DNA from: Streptomyces sp. NBC_00083
GTDB lineage: Bacteria > Actinomycetota > Actinomycetes > Streptomycetales > Streptomycetaceae
NCBI RefSeq assembly: GCF_026343295.1
Contig: NZ_JAPELY010000003.1
Location: 620,001-684,000 of the forward strand
DNA: 64,000 bases
Direction: 5' to 3'
Shown here: in pieces, positions 1 to 8,396 of the stretch
Numbering within the stretch: the stretch's first letter is position 1
Layout of the letters: every line of letters starts with the position of its first letter
Notes under the pieces: model-generated
Seen by the model: only the letters and a program-made list of their open reading frames with translations
What the model was told of the DNA's origin: nothing
The model's database searches: none
Made by a program: the position numbers and the translations under genes

Positions 1-1200
1 CGCCAACGCCGTGAACAGCACGGTCTGTGGAGGCCAATCGGCGTGGCCCTTGCTGGACTCCCTTCGGAACAGCACCTCGATGAAGTTGGTGAACAGCAGC
101 GCGCGATTGGTGGGCAGGTCCCCCTCGAAGAGGTAGATCGCGGTGAGCATGGTGAGGAGATAGGGGTTCCGCGCCAGACTGACGAGGTTGTCGCGCCCCG
201 CCGTGATCCGCGTCCAGAAGGATTCGGCGGATTCGTCGCCCAGGTACTGCTCCAGGAAGAGTCGGATCCGGGCGTCGTCCAGGGGGTCGATCTCCACCTG
301 CTGGACTCCCAGCGGCTCGGAGTAGTCGCGTTGTCGGCACGAGAAGATGAACTGGTTCTCGGGCCACCGGTTGACGAAGTCCCGCCATGCGCGGATCTTG
401 CCGCGGAACTCCTGGTCGCCGGTCCGAGGCATCTCGTTGAGGGAGTCGACCAGGAGAAGGAGCTCCCCGCGCGCCAGCAGGTCGTGCACGGACACGGAGT
501 CGCCCAGCCGCTGTCGCGCCTGGTCCGCCACGAAGGCGTACGGGTCCGTGTAGTCGCGGTAGTCGGCCAGGGTGACGAGCAGCGGCAGCCGGCCCGCACC
601 CGTGCGCAGACGTGTCTCGGCCGCCTCCAGCGCCAGTTTGCACAGCACCGTGGTCTTCCCGGCGCCGGGTTCCCCGAGGACGACGAAGGTGTTGTAACGG
701 CGGGCCACCGTGGAGATGTCGGGCACCCGCTCGCGGAAGACGCGCCGCTCCGCCCCCTCGCCACGGGCGTGGAGGATGCTGAACTCCGGGTGCACCTCCA
801 GCATTCCGGACGGATCCTGTACGACCGTCAGGGTGCCGGAGAGCGGCACGAACTGGGTGCCCCAGCGGCGCAGCACCGGACTGACGATCATGGATGCCAG
901 GTAGGACGCCTGGTTGCGGGCGACCATGGAGGAGAGGGCCATGGCCGCTTCGAGCGACACCGTCGCGCCGGTGCCCTCGCTCGCGAGCGACATCGTCCGC
1001 CGGCCCTCGCCCTCCGCGAAGCGGATCGACGTGCCGGGCTGTTGGAGCATGTGGACCATGCCGTCGAGGGCCTGCTCCAACTGGGCCTGGGAGTAGCCCG
1101 ACAGCACGATGATCTGGTCTCGTCCGATGAAGGTGCCGGAGCTCACGTCGCCGTGAACCACCGCGCCGCCTTCCGTGGAGACCGACTCGGGCTCGAACAT
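1..1200 (-). CDS. NACHT-domain NTPase, C-terminus beyond left edge
   Basis: Reading leftward from ATG at 1200 the frame stays open to base 1, giving 400 residues. AGAGGA lies 10 nt before the ATG. The N-terminus carries a Gly-rich motif (GGAVVHGDV, then TFIGRDQI, about residues 9-29). A P-loop, GEPGAGKTT, follows with its lysine at residue 182, and a Walker-B-like LLLVDSLNE has its aspartate near residue 252. This order fits STAND/NACHT ATPases, which act as regulators or immune-type switches. The sensor or effector C-terminus is missing, so ligand and output are unknown. The gene follows an SDR gene on the same strand after 113 bp and could share its transcript. The overlapping frame on the other strand has no recognisable domain. 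Confidence 0.85.
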   Translation of the reverse strand, partial: MFEPESVSTEGGAVVHGDVSSGTFIGRDQIIVLSGYSQAQLEQALDGMVHMLQQPGTSIRFAEGEGRRTMSLASEGTGATVSLEAAMALSSMVARNQASYLASMIVSPVLRRWGTQFVPLSGTLTVVQDPSGMLEVHPEFSILHARGEGAERRVFRERVPDISTVARRYNTFVVLGEPGAGKTTVLCKLALEAAETRLRTGAGRLPLLVTLADYRDYTDPYAFVADQARQRLGDSVSVHDLLARGELLLLVDSLNEMPRTGDQEFRGKIRAWRDFVNRWPENQFIFSCRQRDYSEPLGVQQVEIDPLDDARIRLFLEQYLGDESAESFWTRITAGRDNLVSLARNPYLLTMLTAIYLFEGDLPTNRALLFTNFIEVLFRRESSKGHADWPPQTVLFTALA

Positions 1201-1313
1201 GATCGCGCAATCCTCTGTGAGGGGACGTACCGCTCGTTCGGCCGGGCCGCCGGAGCGGAAGCCCGCTGCCTGTAGATGTGCCACCGTTCGGTGTCGCTGT
1301 AAAGGGGGTGTGC

Positions 1314-2084
1314 TCAGCCCGAGCGCGACACGAAGTCGGTGCGGCCCCCGTCCACGGTCAGGGCCTGTGCGGTCACGAAACTCGCCTCGTCGCTGGCGAG
1401 GAACAGAATGGCGTTGGCCACCTCGTCCGGCCTGCCGGGCCGTTGAAGGATCGTGCGGCCCACGGTGCCCGCTGTCGTGGCGCGTGTGCGGTCGCCGTCC
1501 ATCATGTCGGTGGCGATCAGACCGGGGCACACGGCGTTGACGGTGACCGCGGGGCCGAGTTCGAGGGCCAGTCGCTTGGTCAGCGCGATGAGCGCCGCTT
1601 TGGTGAGGGAATACGGAGTGTTGTCCGCCGTGGCCATCCCGAGTCCCGCCACCGATGCGACGTTCACGATGCGGCCGTAGCCGTGGCGAAGCATCAACCC
1701 GGCCGCGGCCTGCGCGCACTGGAGGGAGCCTTTGAGATTCACCGACCAGAGACCGTCCAGGAGTGGTTCGTCCATGGTCAGGCCCCGTCCCGGTGCCCAG
1801 ACGCCGGCGTTGTTGACGAGGATGTCGAGCCTGCCGAACCGTTCCTCGACGGCACCGAACATGGACGACACCTCGGCGGCCCGTGCGACGTCGGCCGCCA
1901 TGACCGTCGCCCGGCCCCCGGACCGCGTCACCTCATCGGCGGCCCCGCGTGCGGCAGCCTCGTCCCGGACGTAGTTGACGATCACCTCGGCACCTTCACG
2001 GGCGAATGCCAGCACCGTCGCCCGGCCGATGCCCCGCGAACCTCCGGTGATCAGAGCCACCCTGCCGGCCAGGCGGTTCACCAC
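1314..2084 (-). CDS. SDR-family oxidoreductase (FabG-like)
   Basis: This is a 256-aa classical short-chain dehydrogenase/reductase. It has the cofactor motif TGGSRGIG near residue 13, NNAG near residue 90, a catalytic serine in NVASVAG and the YSLTK active site. The C-terminal LTVDGG is typical of FabG-like enzymes. It starts at tandem GTG codons (2084 or 2081) behind GAGGG. It lies 31 bp downstream of the S51 peptidase gene on the same strand, so the two probably form an operon diverging from the sugar genes. The substrate is unknown; a role as a ketoreductase for the neighbouring sugar or metabolite pathway is an inference from position. Confidence 0.9.
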   Translation of the reverse strand: MVNRLAGRVALITGGSRGIGRATVLAFAREGAEVIVNYVRDEAAARGAADEVTRSGGRATVMAADVARAAEVSSMFGAVEERFGRLDILVNNAGVWAPGRGLTMDEPLLDGLWSVNLKGSLQCAQAAAGLMLRHGYGRIVNVASVAGLGMATADNTPYSLTKAALIALTKRLALELGPAVTVNAVCPGLIATDMMDGDRTRATTAGTVGRTILQRPGRPDEVANAILFLASDEASFVTAQALTVDGGRTDFVSRSG

Positions 2085-2115
2085 AGCCGCCCTCGGGCCT
2101 GGGGGTCCGGGGGCT

Positions 2116-2730
2116 TCATCCGTCGATCCGCCACTGATCGCCGTCGACGGTCAGGAATTCGTGGTCGCGGACGAGGACGAACCTCGGGCCCGCCACGTAC
2201 AGCTCGGCCAGGGCCGTCTTGTACTCCTCGACGAACTCCTCGTTGCCGTAGTGGACGAGCGGGACGAAGTCGATGAGCCCGAGACCGTCGTACGAGTCGA
2301 GTTCCGGAGCCTCCTTCGGGTCGTCCATCATCTTGATGGGTTCGATGGTGGGGCCCAGGATGACCGAACCCGCGCTCGATCCGATATACGGCGTGCCGTC
2401 GTCGATGAACTCGCGGAGCATGGTGTCGAATCCGCTCCGGCGTGCCTCCTGCAGCAGGTGGAAGGTGTTGCCTCCGCCGACGAAGATGACGTCCGCATGC
2501 CGGAGAGCCCCGCGGAGGTCCTCCTGGCGCGTGGTGGCGATGTCGACATCGGTGACATGGAAACCGAGGTCCCTGAGCTTCGCACGGTCGTTCTCGGTGC
2601 CCTCTTTGGTGCGGGAGGGATTGGAGGCCGTGGGGATGAAGGCCACCTTCAGTTCGTGCGGGTCACGGTTCAGGTGGACCACGATCTGGTCCATTACCTC
2701 GCAGGCGATCGAGGTGAGGAACAACGGCAT
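2116..2730 (-). CDS. Peptidase S51 family protein (PepE/cyanophycinase-like)
   Basis: This is a 204-aa protein. The start at 2730 is preferred over an in-frame upstream ATG because AGAGAGGG sits about 8 nt before it. VGGGNTFHLL (about residues 84-93) and GSSAGS, with the likely nucleophile Ser119, are hallmarks of the S51 serine peptidases, which include aspartyl dipeptidase PepE and cyanophycinase. The length is close to PepE (about 230 aa). It is the first gene of a leftward pair with the SDR and lies divergent from the epimerase gene. The biological substrate is not evident; peptide processing or a repurposed hydrolase in the cluster are both possible. Confidence 0.85.
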   Translation of the reverse strand: MPLFLTSIACEVMDQIVVHLNRDPHELKVAFIPTASNPSRTKEGTENDRAKLRDLGFHVTDVDIATTRQEDLRGALRHADVIFVGGGNTFHLLQEARRSGFDTMLREFIDDGTPYIGSSAGSVILGPTIEPIKMMDDPKEAPELDSYDGLGLIDFVPLVHYGNEEFVEEYKTALAELYVAGPRFVLVRDHEFLTVDGDQWRIDG

Positions 2731-2871
2731 TACGGGGAATCCCTCTCTCTGCGGCCGGAGGCGAGCTGCGGCTCCGACGGGCATGGATATTACGGCCACG
2801 AGTTCCGGTTCCAGAGGCATCGTCGCCCGTGCGAGTGGCTGTGACCGTGAGTTCCGTACCGGGTCCGCTCA

Positions 2872-2901
2872 TTGGTGTACGCGTGCTGTCCGGACTACCG
2901 T
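2872..2901 (+). promoter_or_regulatory. Candidate promoter for the sugar genes
   Basis: In the 280-bp divergent intergenic region, TTGGTG (2872-2877), an 18-nt spacer and TACCGT (2896-2901) form a plausible housekeeping-type promoter reading toward the epimerase gene. The stretch is also less G/C-rich than its surroundings. This is pattern matching only. Confidence 0.3.
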
Positions 2902-3010
2902 AAGAGTATCGCCCCATGCCCTCAACAGCGTTCCACAGCAAGCAATATGACGATGCGTCAGCCATGTTGCCCGCTTGTCAGTGGCATCGGGTGGATGCTT
3001 TCATCGGGGG

Positions 3011-3565
3011 GTGTTGGTCTTCCGTCGCACGGAGCTGGACGGCCTCGTGGAAATAACGCGGACTCCACGGGAGGACGCACGGGGCAGATTCGCGCGGATC
3101 TTCGACAGTCAAGACCTGCTCACCGTCGGCTGGCACTGGCCGGTTCAACAGGTGAATTTCTCGCAGACCTCCGGAGCGGGAACCGTCCGGGGCCTCCACT
3201 ACCAGATGCCACCCAGCGCGGAGGCCAAGCTCGTCACCTGCGTCCGGGGTGAGATCTGGGACGTTGCCGTGGACATCCGCACCGGGTCGCCGACGTTCCT
3301 CGGATGGTGCGCGCGGACCCTCGGCGGAGCCGGGCTGAACAGCATGCTCGTACCGCCGGGCTTCGCGCACGGGTTCCAGGCGCTGTCCGACGACGTGTCC
3401 GTGCTGTACCTCCACAGCGCCGCGTACGCGCCCCAGGACGAACGCGGACTCCATGCGCAGGACGAGCGCCTCGGTGTGACGTGGCCGTTGCCGGTCCGTC
3501 GGCTGTCGGAACGGGACAGCTCGTTTCCCTCCCTCGATCGCCGATTCACCGGAGTGACGCCATGA
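3011..3565 (+). CDS. dTDP-4-dehydrorhamnose 3,5-epimerase family protein (RmlC-like)
   Basis: This is a cupin-fold sugar epimerase of about 185 aa, matching RmlC length. Recognisable blocks are TPREDARGRF, RGLHYQ with the conserved active-site His, EIWDVAVDIR, PPGFAHGFQ, and a C-terminal DERLGVTWP. The enzyme would epimerise C3 and/or C5 of an NDP-4-keto-6-deoxyhexose. The start is uncertain: GTG 3011 fits family alignments, but in-frame TTG 2975 and GTG 2981 are possible. Its stop overlaps the C-methyltransferase start (ATGA), indicating translational coupling. The linked nucleotidyltransferase and dehydratase are of the CDP type, so the natural substrate may be a CDP- rather than dTDP-sugar; that is inference. 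Confidence 0.88.
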   Translation: MLVFRRTELDGLVEITRTPREDARGRFARIFDSQDLLTVGWHWPVQQVNFSQTSGAGTVRGLHYQMPPSAEAKLVTCVRGEIWDVAVDIRTGSPTFLGWCARTLGGAGLNSMLVPPGFAHGFQALSDDVSVLYLHSAAYAPQDERGLHAQDERLGVTWPLPVRRLSERDSSFPSLDRRFTGVTP

Positions 3566-4830
3566 AGTGCAGGTCCTGTGCGTCCGCGTTGGGTGAACCG
3601 GTCCTCGACCTGGGCTTCGCGCCGCCGTCCAACGCGTACCTGTCGGCGGCCCGGCTCAGTGAGCCGGAGGTTCATCTGCCGCTACGCGCCCGCTTCTGTA
3701 CCGCGTGCACCCTGCTCCAGCTGGAGGAACAGGCCGATCCTCGGTCGCTCTTCACCCCCGACTACGCCTACCGGTCGGGAACGTCCCGGTCCTGGCTCGC
3801 ACATGTGGAGGCGTTCGCCCGTTCGGCCATCGAGCGACTGCGCCTGGACCCGCGGTCGCGGGTGGTGGAGATCGGATGCAACGACGGGCATCTGCTCGAG
3901 ATCTTCGCCGCACGCGGGATCCCCACGCTCGGGATCGAACCGGCAGTCGAGGCCGCCCGGACCGCACGAGCGGCCGGACTGGACGTCATCGACGCGTTCT
4001 TCTCGGCGCGCCTCGCGGCCGGTATCGCGAACCGGCGGGGCCGTGCCGATCTGGTCGTCGCCAACAACGTCTTCGCGCATGTGCCGGACATCAACGGCTT
4101 CGCCGAGGGGCTCGCCGCCGTCACGAAGCCGCAGGGCGTGGTGACCCTGGAGTTTCCGCACGTACTCAGCCTGCTGCGCCATGCTCAGTTCGACACGATC
4201 TACCACGAGCACTTCTCGTACCTGTCACTCAGGTCCGCGCGCCATGTACTGGAGGGAGCCGGGCTTGAGATCTTCGACGTGGAACAGCTGACCACGCACG
4301 GCGGGAGCCTGCGTATCCACGCGCAACATCACGGTGCGGGCCGGCCCCTCGCGCCGGGCGTGCACCAACTCGTCCGGACGGAGACCGAGGCAGGCCTCGC
4401 GGAGCGCGCGACCTACACACAACTCCAGCGCAGAGCCGAGACGATCAAGGACGATCTCCTGCGTTTCCTGCTCGACGCGAGACGCCGAGGAGCACGGGTC
4501 TGCGCATACGGTGCCGCGGCGAAGGGCAATACGCTGCTGAACTTCGCCGGTGTGCACCCCGACCTGTTGCCCGTCGTCTATGACGCGGCTCCCTCGAAGC
4601 AGGGCCAATACCTGCCGGGGAGTCACATACCGATCGAGCCGGCCTCATCCCTGGACGCCGGTGACTGGGACTACGTCCTCATTCTGCCCTGGAATCTGGC
4701 GGACGAAGTCATCGCCCAGCTGACGGCGCCGGCCACGGCCGGGACGACATTCGTCGTGGCGGTGCCCGAACTCACGCTGCTGAGGGCGCCGGATTCCCGG
4801 ACCAGGTACGAGGCTCAGCGGAACAACTGA
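3562..4830 (+). CDS. Sugar C-methyltransferase (TcaB9/TylCIII-like)
   Basis: This is a 422-aa, three-part SAM-dependent C-methyltransferase. The N-terminal zinc-binding domain has Cys3, Cys6, Cys46 and Cys49. A Rossmann SAM site VVEIGCNDGH covers residues 101-110. The catalytic motif YHEHFSYLS (Tyr214, Glu216, His217) matches the general-base region of NDP-hexose 3-C-methyltransferases. The C-terminal domain contains CAYGAAAKGNTLL. Length and layout match TylCIII/EvaC/TcaB9 enzymes, which add a branch methyl, usually at C3 of a keto-sugar. The ATG overlaps the epimerase stop. The gene ends 16 bp inside the convergent gene at 4815-5279. Confidence 0.92.
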   Translation: MKCRSCASALGEPVLDLGFAPPSNAYLSAARLSEPEVHLPLRARFCTACTLLQLEEQADPRSLFTPDYAYRSGTSRSWLAHVEAFARSAIERLRLDPRSRVVEIGCNDGHLLEIFAARGIPTLGIEPAVEAARTARAAGLDVIDAFFSARLAAGIANRRGRADLVVANNVFAHVPDINGFAEGLAAVTKPQGVVTLEFPHVLSLLRHAQFDTIYHEHFSYLSLRSARHVLEGAGLEIFDVEQLTTHGGSLRIHAQHHGAGRPLAPGVHQLVRTETEAGLAERATYTQLQRRAETIKDDLLRFLLDARRRGARVCAYGAAAKGNTLLNFAGVHPDLLPVVYDAAPSKQGQYLPGSHIPIEPASSLDAGDWDYVLILPWNLADEVIAQLTAPATAGTTFVVAVPELTLLRAPDSRTRYEAQRNN

Positions 4831-5279
4831 GCCGCCCAGTCGATGAGTTGACGCGCACCCTCGGTGAGACCCGTCAGTGAGGTGACCGTGCCGGCCATTC
4901 TCCCGAGCAACTGGCCGATCGAGTCGACCTTGTGAATGATCAGGTCCGTGTCCGGTTCGTCTTCCTGAGTCTGTGAGGTGACGGTCTCGACGTCTTCGAT
5001 GACGGATTGCTTGAGACCGGGGCTCAGTTCTGCGTGCTGCAGCTGGTCCACGAAGTCCGCCAGCGCCTGCTGGAACCCGGCGACGGAGAGGTCGTCCGAG
5101 CCTTCGGCTGCTCCCGCGCCTGCCGCGCCGACGGACAGACGCTCCACCGATCCGTGAACGACGGACTTGACGCTGTCCTTGCCCACGAAGTCACCCCCGG
5201 CGGTGTCGACATTGCCGCCCACATAAGCCCCGCCACCGGTGTTCAGCCGTTGGGGCCGCTGCCGATCGTCCGACGCCAC
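4815..5279 (-). CDS. Small protein with NACHT-type Gly-rich motif
   Basis: This is a 154-aa protein starting at GTG 5279 behind GGAGGGAG. Residues about 12-35 contain GGGAYVGGNV and GGDFVGKDSV, a short beta-strand-like motif also seen at the N-terminus of the NACHT protein at 1-1200. The rest is predicted helical: an acidic segment, then a hydrophobic C-terminal helix (LTEGARQLIDWAAQLF). Such Gly-rich tags often occur on STAND/NACHT NTPases and small partner proteins, so a regulatory or effector role is suspected, but I cannot assign a function. It interrupts the sugar locus on the opposite strand and overlaps the C-methyltransferase end by 16 bp. Confidence 0.7.
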   Translation of the reverse strand: MASDDRQRPQRLNTGGGAYVGGNVDTAGGDFVGKDSVKSVVHGSVERLSVGAAGAGAAEGSDDLSVAGFQQALADFVDQLQHAELSPGLKQSVIEDVETVTSQTQEDEPDTDLIIHKVDSIGQLLGRMAGTVTSLTGLTEGARQLIDWAAQLFR

Positions 5280-5503
5280 GGTGGCTCCCTCCGCAGTTTC
5301 TGGATAAGCGCCGAAGTCTAGGGCCGGAGCATCCCGCTCGGCGACGCCGCGACAGTCGTAGATGCCCCCCGCCAGTCAACGGAGGCGCGGCTGCGCCCGG
5401 CCCCCGACGCGGTGCCGCATCCCGGGCCATCGACAGGGCCCAGGGCCTCCGTTAGCCTGACGAAGGCTGGGCGAGTGACTGTCATGCTCATGGGGGAGAG
5501 CCC

Positions 5504-6010
5504 GTGGTGGTACAGCAACCGAGCGAACAGCCGGCTCCTAGGGTGGTGGCACCGCACCACATCGGCATCCACGTCACGTCCATCGACGCGGCTCTCCCGT
5601 TCTTCGTGGACGTCCTCGGACTGGACGTCGCTTTCCGATGGTCACCCCGCGCGCCTTATCTCGGGACGCTGCTGGCCGATCCCGGGTACGAGATGGAGGC
5701 GGTCGTACTGCGCGTCCCCGGTTCCACGTTCGCGGTGGAGCTCGTGCACTTCGGACATGTCTCCGTCCAGGCCGCGGACGCCCGCAGAGCGGCGCCGGGC
5801 ACGGCTCACCTCGCCCTCGCCGTGTCCGACATCGACGCCATGTGCCGACGGGTCAGGGAAGCCGGATACGAGCTGCTGTCCGATCCGGTCGTGCCGACCA
5901 TCGGCCCCATCTGCGGCGGCAAGGTCACGCTCGCCCTCGGACCTGACGGCGTACGGGTGGAACTCATCGAGTCCCCGCACTGGTTGCACGACACCGGCCA
6001 CCTGCCCTGA
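5504..6010 (+). CDS. VOC-family (glyoxalase/bleomycin-resistance fold) protein
   Basis: This is a 168-aa protein starting at GTG 5504 with GGGGGAG about 7 nt upstream. It shows paired vicinal-oxygen-chelate modules: HHIGIHVTSIDAALPFF begins the first, and AHLALAVSDIDAMCRRV begins the second after the midpoint. Conserved metal-ligand-type positions (His in HHIG, Glu in FAVELVHF, His in TAHLAL, Glu in RVELIES) suggest a metal site. It heads the rightward operon that runs to the aminotransferase. Family members include epimerases, dioxygenases and drug-binding proteins. With sugar genes downstream, an isomerase or resistance role is possible but not shown. Confidence 0.88.
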   Translation: MVVQQPSEQPAPRVVAPHHIGIHVTSIDAALPFFVDVLGLDVAFRWSPRAPYLGTLLADPGYEMEAVVLRVPGSTFAVELVHFGHVSVQAADARRAAPGTAHLALAVSDIDAMCRRVREAGYELLSDPVVPTIGPICGGKVTLALGPDGVRVELIESPHWLHDTGHLP

Positions 6011-6083
6011 CGGCCGTCGCGGCACTCGACAGCCTGGCGTGCGGCCCCATCCCAGGCGCGCGGTCAACACGGGAGGATACCGA

Positions 6084-6833
6084 GTGGAGACTCAGGACCG
6101 AGTGGTCATCACGGGCGCGGCTTCGGGCATCGGGCGCGCCGGCGCCCTCCTGTTCGCCGAGCGGGGAGCCGCCGTCGTCCTGCTCGACCGCGAGCCGGCC
6201 GGTGCGGCCGTCGCTGCGGAGATACGCGAGCGCGGGGGTGACGCCGTGTTCGCCGGATGCGACGTCTCCGACGCCGAGAGCGTCAAGGACGCCTTCGGCG
6301 CAGTCGTTCCGCCGGGAACACGCCTGTCCGGACTCTGGAGCAACGCCGGCGTGGCCCACTACCAGGGGCTGGCGGAGACCTCCGTGGAGACCTGGAACGC
6401 GATCCTCGGCACCAATCTGACGGCCGCGTTCCTCGTCACACGTGCGGCGCTTCCCTTCCTCGACCGCGGCGCTTCGATCCTGTTCACCGGGTCCATCTCC
6501 TCGTTGCGCGGCGCGGAGAACTTCGCCGCCTACTGCGCCAGCAAGGGAGGCCTCATGATGTTCGCCAAAGCGCTCGCGCTGGAGTTGGCTCCGCAGGGAA
6601 TCCGGGTGAACGTGATCGCCCCCGGTGCGGTGGACACGCCCATGCAGCACGCCGACATGCTGGCCAGGCCGGTCCCCTACGCGGCAGCCGTCGAGGCCGA
6701 GCTGGCTGCCCACCCGCTGGGAAGGTACGCCTCACCCCGTGAGGTGGCCGAGTCGGCGTACTTCCTCATGTCCCCCGCCTCTTCCTTCACCACCGGGGCG
6801 ACGCTCCTGGTCGACGGGGGTTTCAGCGCGTGA
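6084..6833 (+). CDS. SDR-family oxidoreductase
   Basis: This is a 249-aa protein starting at GTG 6084 behind GGGAGGA with a 6-nt spacer. It has TGAASGIG for cofactor binding, SNAGVA in place of NNAG, GSISSLRG with the catalytic Ser, and YCASK as the active-site Tyr/Lys. A C-terminal LLVDGGFSA completes a classical SDR. It lies 73 bp after the VOC gene and overlaps the next gene by GTGA, so it is part of one operon with the degenerate MBL protein, a second SDR, the CDP-glucose dehydratase and the aminotransferase. It probably reduces a keto group of a pathway intermediate; the substrate is not known. Confidence 0.9.
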   Translation: METQDRVVITGAASGIGRAGALLFAERGAAVVLLDREPAGAAVAAEIRERGGDAVFAGCDVSDAESVKDAFGAVVPPGTRLSGLWSNAGVAHYQGLAETSVETWNAILGTNLTAAFLVTRAALPFLDRGASILFTGSISSLRGAENFAAYCASKGGLMMFAKALALELAPQGIRVNVIAPGAVDTPMQHADMLARPVPYAAAVEAELAAHPLGRYASPREVAESAYFLMSPASSFTTGATLLVDGGFSA

Positions 6834-7621
6834 CGGCCGACCGGTATGCGGTGCGCGTGCTGGAGTTCGGCCGGGCTGATGTGCGGGGACCGGAGGTGTT
6901 CTGGATGCGCCACTGGGACGCGTGGGTCACCCTCTCCTTCTCGGTCGTGCTGATCCGCAACGCCTCCCGCTGCATGCTCGTGAACGCGGGGATGTCACGC
7001 GCCGATCCCGAGCTGGACCGGCTGTGGGAGCAGTACTCGGGCCATCCCCGAGCGAGGATGCGGCTCGGCACCTCCGTCCGGGATCAGCTCCGTGCCCTCG
7101 GAATCGGTCCGGAAGCCGTCACCGACGTGATCCTGTCCCCGTTCCAGGCCTACTCCCTCTCGGACGTACGGGAGTTCCCCCGTGCCACGGTGCACCTGCT
7201 GCGCTCGGGATGGGCCGAGTTCCTCGCGCCCTCGCACTCTCATGTGGTCGACCAGACGCAGGCACATGAGCTGTCCGTGCCCAGAGATGTCGTGGAGTAC
7301 GTATTGTTCGACGCCCGGAACCGGGTCCACCTCCTCGACGACCAGGACGTGATCGCGCCCGGTGTCACATCGGTCGCCGTCGGCGTCCACCACCCCGAAT
7401 CCCTGGCCGTCACCATCAGCACACGGAACGGGCCGGTGGTCTGGACCGACGGCATCTTCCATCACGAGAACTTCAGCAGGCGCACGCCGCTGGGACTCAC
7501 CCGGTCCTTGGCCGAATCCTCCCGACTCCAGGAGTTCCTGGAGAACTCCGGCGCCGCCGTCCTGCCCGCGTACGACGCGACTCTCACGGAACGGCACGCC
7601 CATGGCGTCGTGGCGGAGTGA
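6830..7621 (+). CDS. Metallo-beta-lactamase-fold protein lacking the HxHxDH motif
   Basis: This 263-aa protein keeps the landmarks of lactonase-like MBL proteins: LVNAGMSRADPELDRLW near residue 50, a linker ending in LGIGPEAVTDVIL, FPRATVHLLRSGWAEF after the metal motif, and a C-terminal LPAYDATLTERHAHG. Where HxHxDH should be, the sequence is P104-F-Q106-A-Y108-S109, so all four ligands are replaced. A later His (GVHHPES) and Asp (WTDG) remain, while the last His (normally PGHD) is Tyr. It is therefore probably a pseudo-enzyme or a metal-independent variant. It is coupled to its upstream neighbour by GTGA and overlaps the downstream SDR start by 20 nt. Confidence 0.8.
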   Translation: MTADRYAVRVLEFGRADVRGPEVFWMRHWDAWVTLSFSVVLIRNASRCMLVNAGMSRADPELDRLWEQYSGHPRARMRLGTSVRDQLRALGIGPEAVTDVILSPFQAYSLSDVREFPRATVHLLRSGWAEFLAPSHSHVVDQTQAHELSVPRDVVEYVLFDARNRVHLLDDQDVIAPGVTSVAVGVHHPESLAVTISTRNGPVVWTDGIFHHENFSRRTPLGLTRSLAESSRLQEFLENSGAAVLPAYDATLTERHAHGVVAE

Positions 7622-8378
7622 GCCCGGGGGCGACTGCGGCACGCACGGCCTCGGCGGCAGACGGGCGATCGTGACGGGAGCCGGAAGCGGCATCGGGGCC
7701 GCGGTCGCCCAGCTGCTCGTGGAGCGGGGCGCCGCGGTCTGCGTCGTCGACCGCAGCCTGCGCCATCTGGAGCCCTGGGGGAACGCACCGGTCGTACGGG
7801 TGGCCGAGGACCTTTCGGCCGTTCCGTCCGCGAGCCGAGTGGTGGAGGCGGCCGAGCGGGAACTGGGCGGCATCGACATCCTGGTCCACGCCGCAGGCGT
7901 CCTCAAGCGCACCCCGTTCTTCGAAGTCGACGTGGACGACTGGGAGTTGCATCTCCGCACCAATCTCAGAAGCACGTTCTTCCTTGCGCAGGAGTGCGCC
8001 CGGGTCATGCGTCGTCAGGGGAGCGGCGGCCGTATCGTCGCCCTGGCCTCCGACGCCTGGTGGACGGGCGGATACGACGGCTCCCTGGCCTACGCCGCGA
8101 GCAAGGGAGGCGTAGTGACGCTTGTACGCGGGATCGCGCGCGAGCTCGCGCCTCTGCGCATCACGGTCAACGCGATCGTGCCGGGACTCGTGGACACCGA
8201 GATGCTGCGCGGTCAGCTTTCTCCGGACGGACTCGCACGGCAGACCGCGGCCGTCCCCTGGCAGCGCCTGGCCGACCCCTCGGAGATCGCCCAAGTCGTG
8301 GCGTTCGTGGTCTCCGGCGCGGCCGAGTACATGACAGGAGCGGTGCTCAACGTGAGCGGCGGGCTGCTGACGTACTGA
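7602..8378 (+). CDS. SDR-family oxidoreductase
   Basis: This is a 258-aa classical SDR. Motifs are TGAGSGIG near residue 25, HAAGVL in place of NNAG, ALASDAW with the catalytic Ser, YAASKGG, and a C-terminal LNVSGGLL. ATG 7602 is the only suitable start near the N-terminus. It lies 20 bp inside the preceding gene, which argues for translational coupling. The gene is followed after 18 bp by the CDP-glucose 4,6-dehydratase. The two SDRs in this operon and the leftward one at 1314-2084 give the locus three reductases, more than one 4-keto-sugar reduction requires. Substrates are not evident. Confidence 0.88.
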   Translation: MASWRSEPGGDCGTHGLGGRRAIVTGAGSGIGAAVAQLLVERGAAVCVVDRSLRHLEPWGNAPVVRVAEDLSAVPSASRVVEAAERELGGIDILVHAAGVLKRTPFFEVDVDDWELHLRTNLRSTFFLAQECARVMRRQGSGGRIVALASDAWWTGGYDGSLAYAASKGGVVTLVRGIARELAPLRITVNAIVPGLVDTEMLRGQLSPDGLARQTAAVPWQRLADPSEIAQVVAFVVSGAAEYMTGAVLNVSGGLLTY

Positions 8379-8396
8379 CGAATGCTGGGGGCGCGT

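Noticed and set aside
43..1275. Rightward 410-aa open frame
   Set aside because: It is antisense to the NACHT gene and rich in E/G/R/V with no domain; the leftward frame has a clear P-loop and ribosome site.
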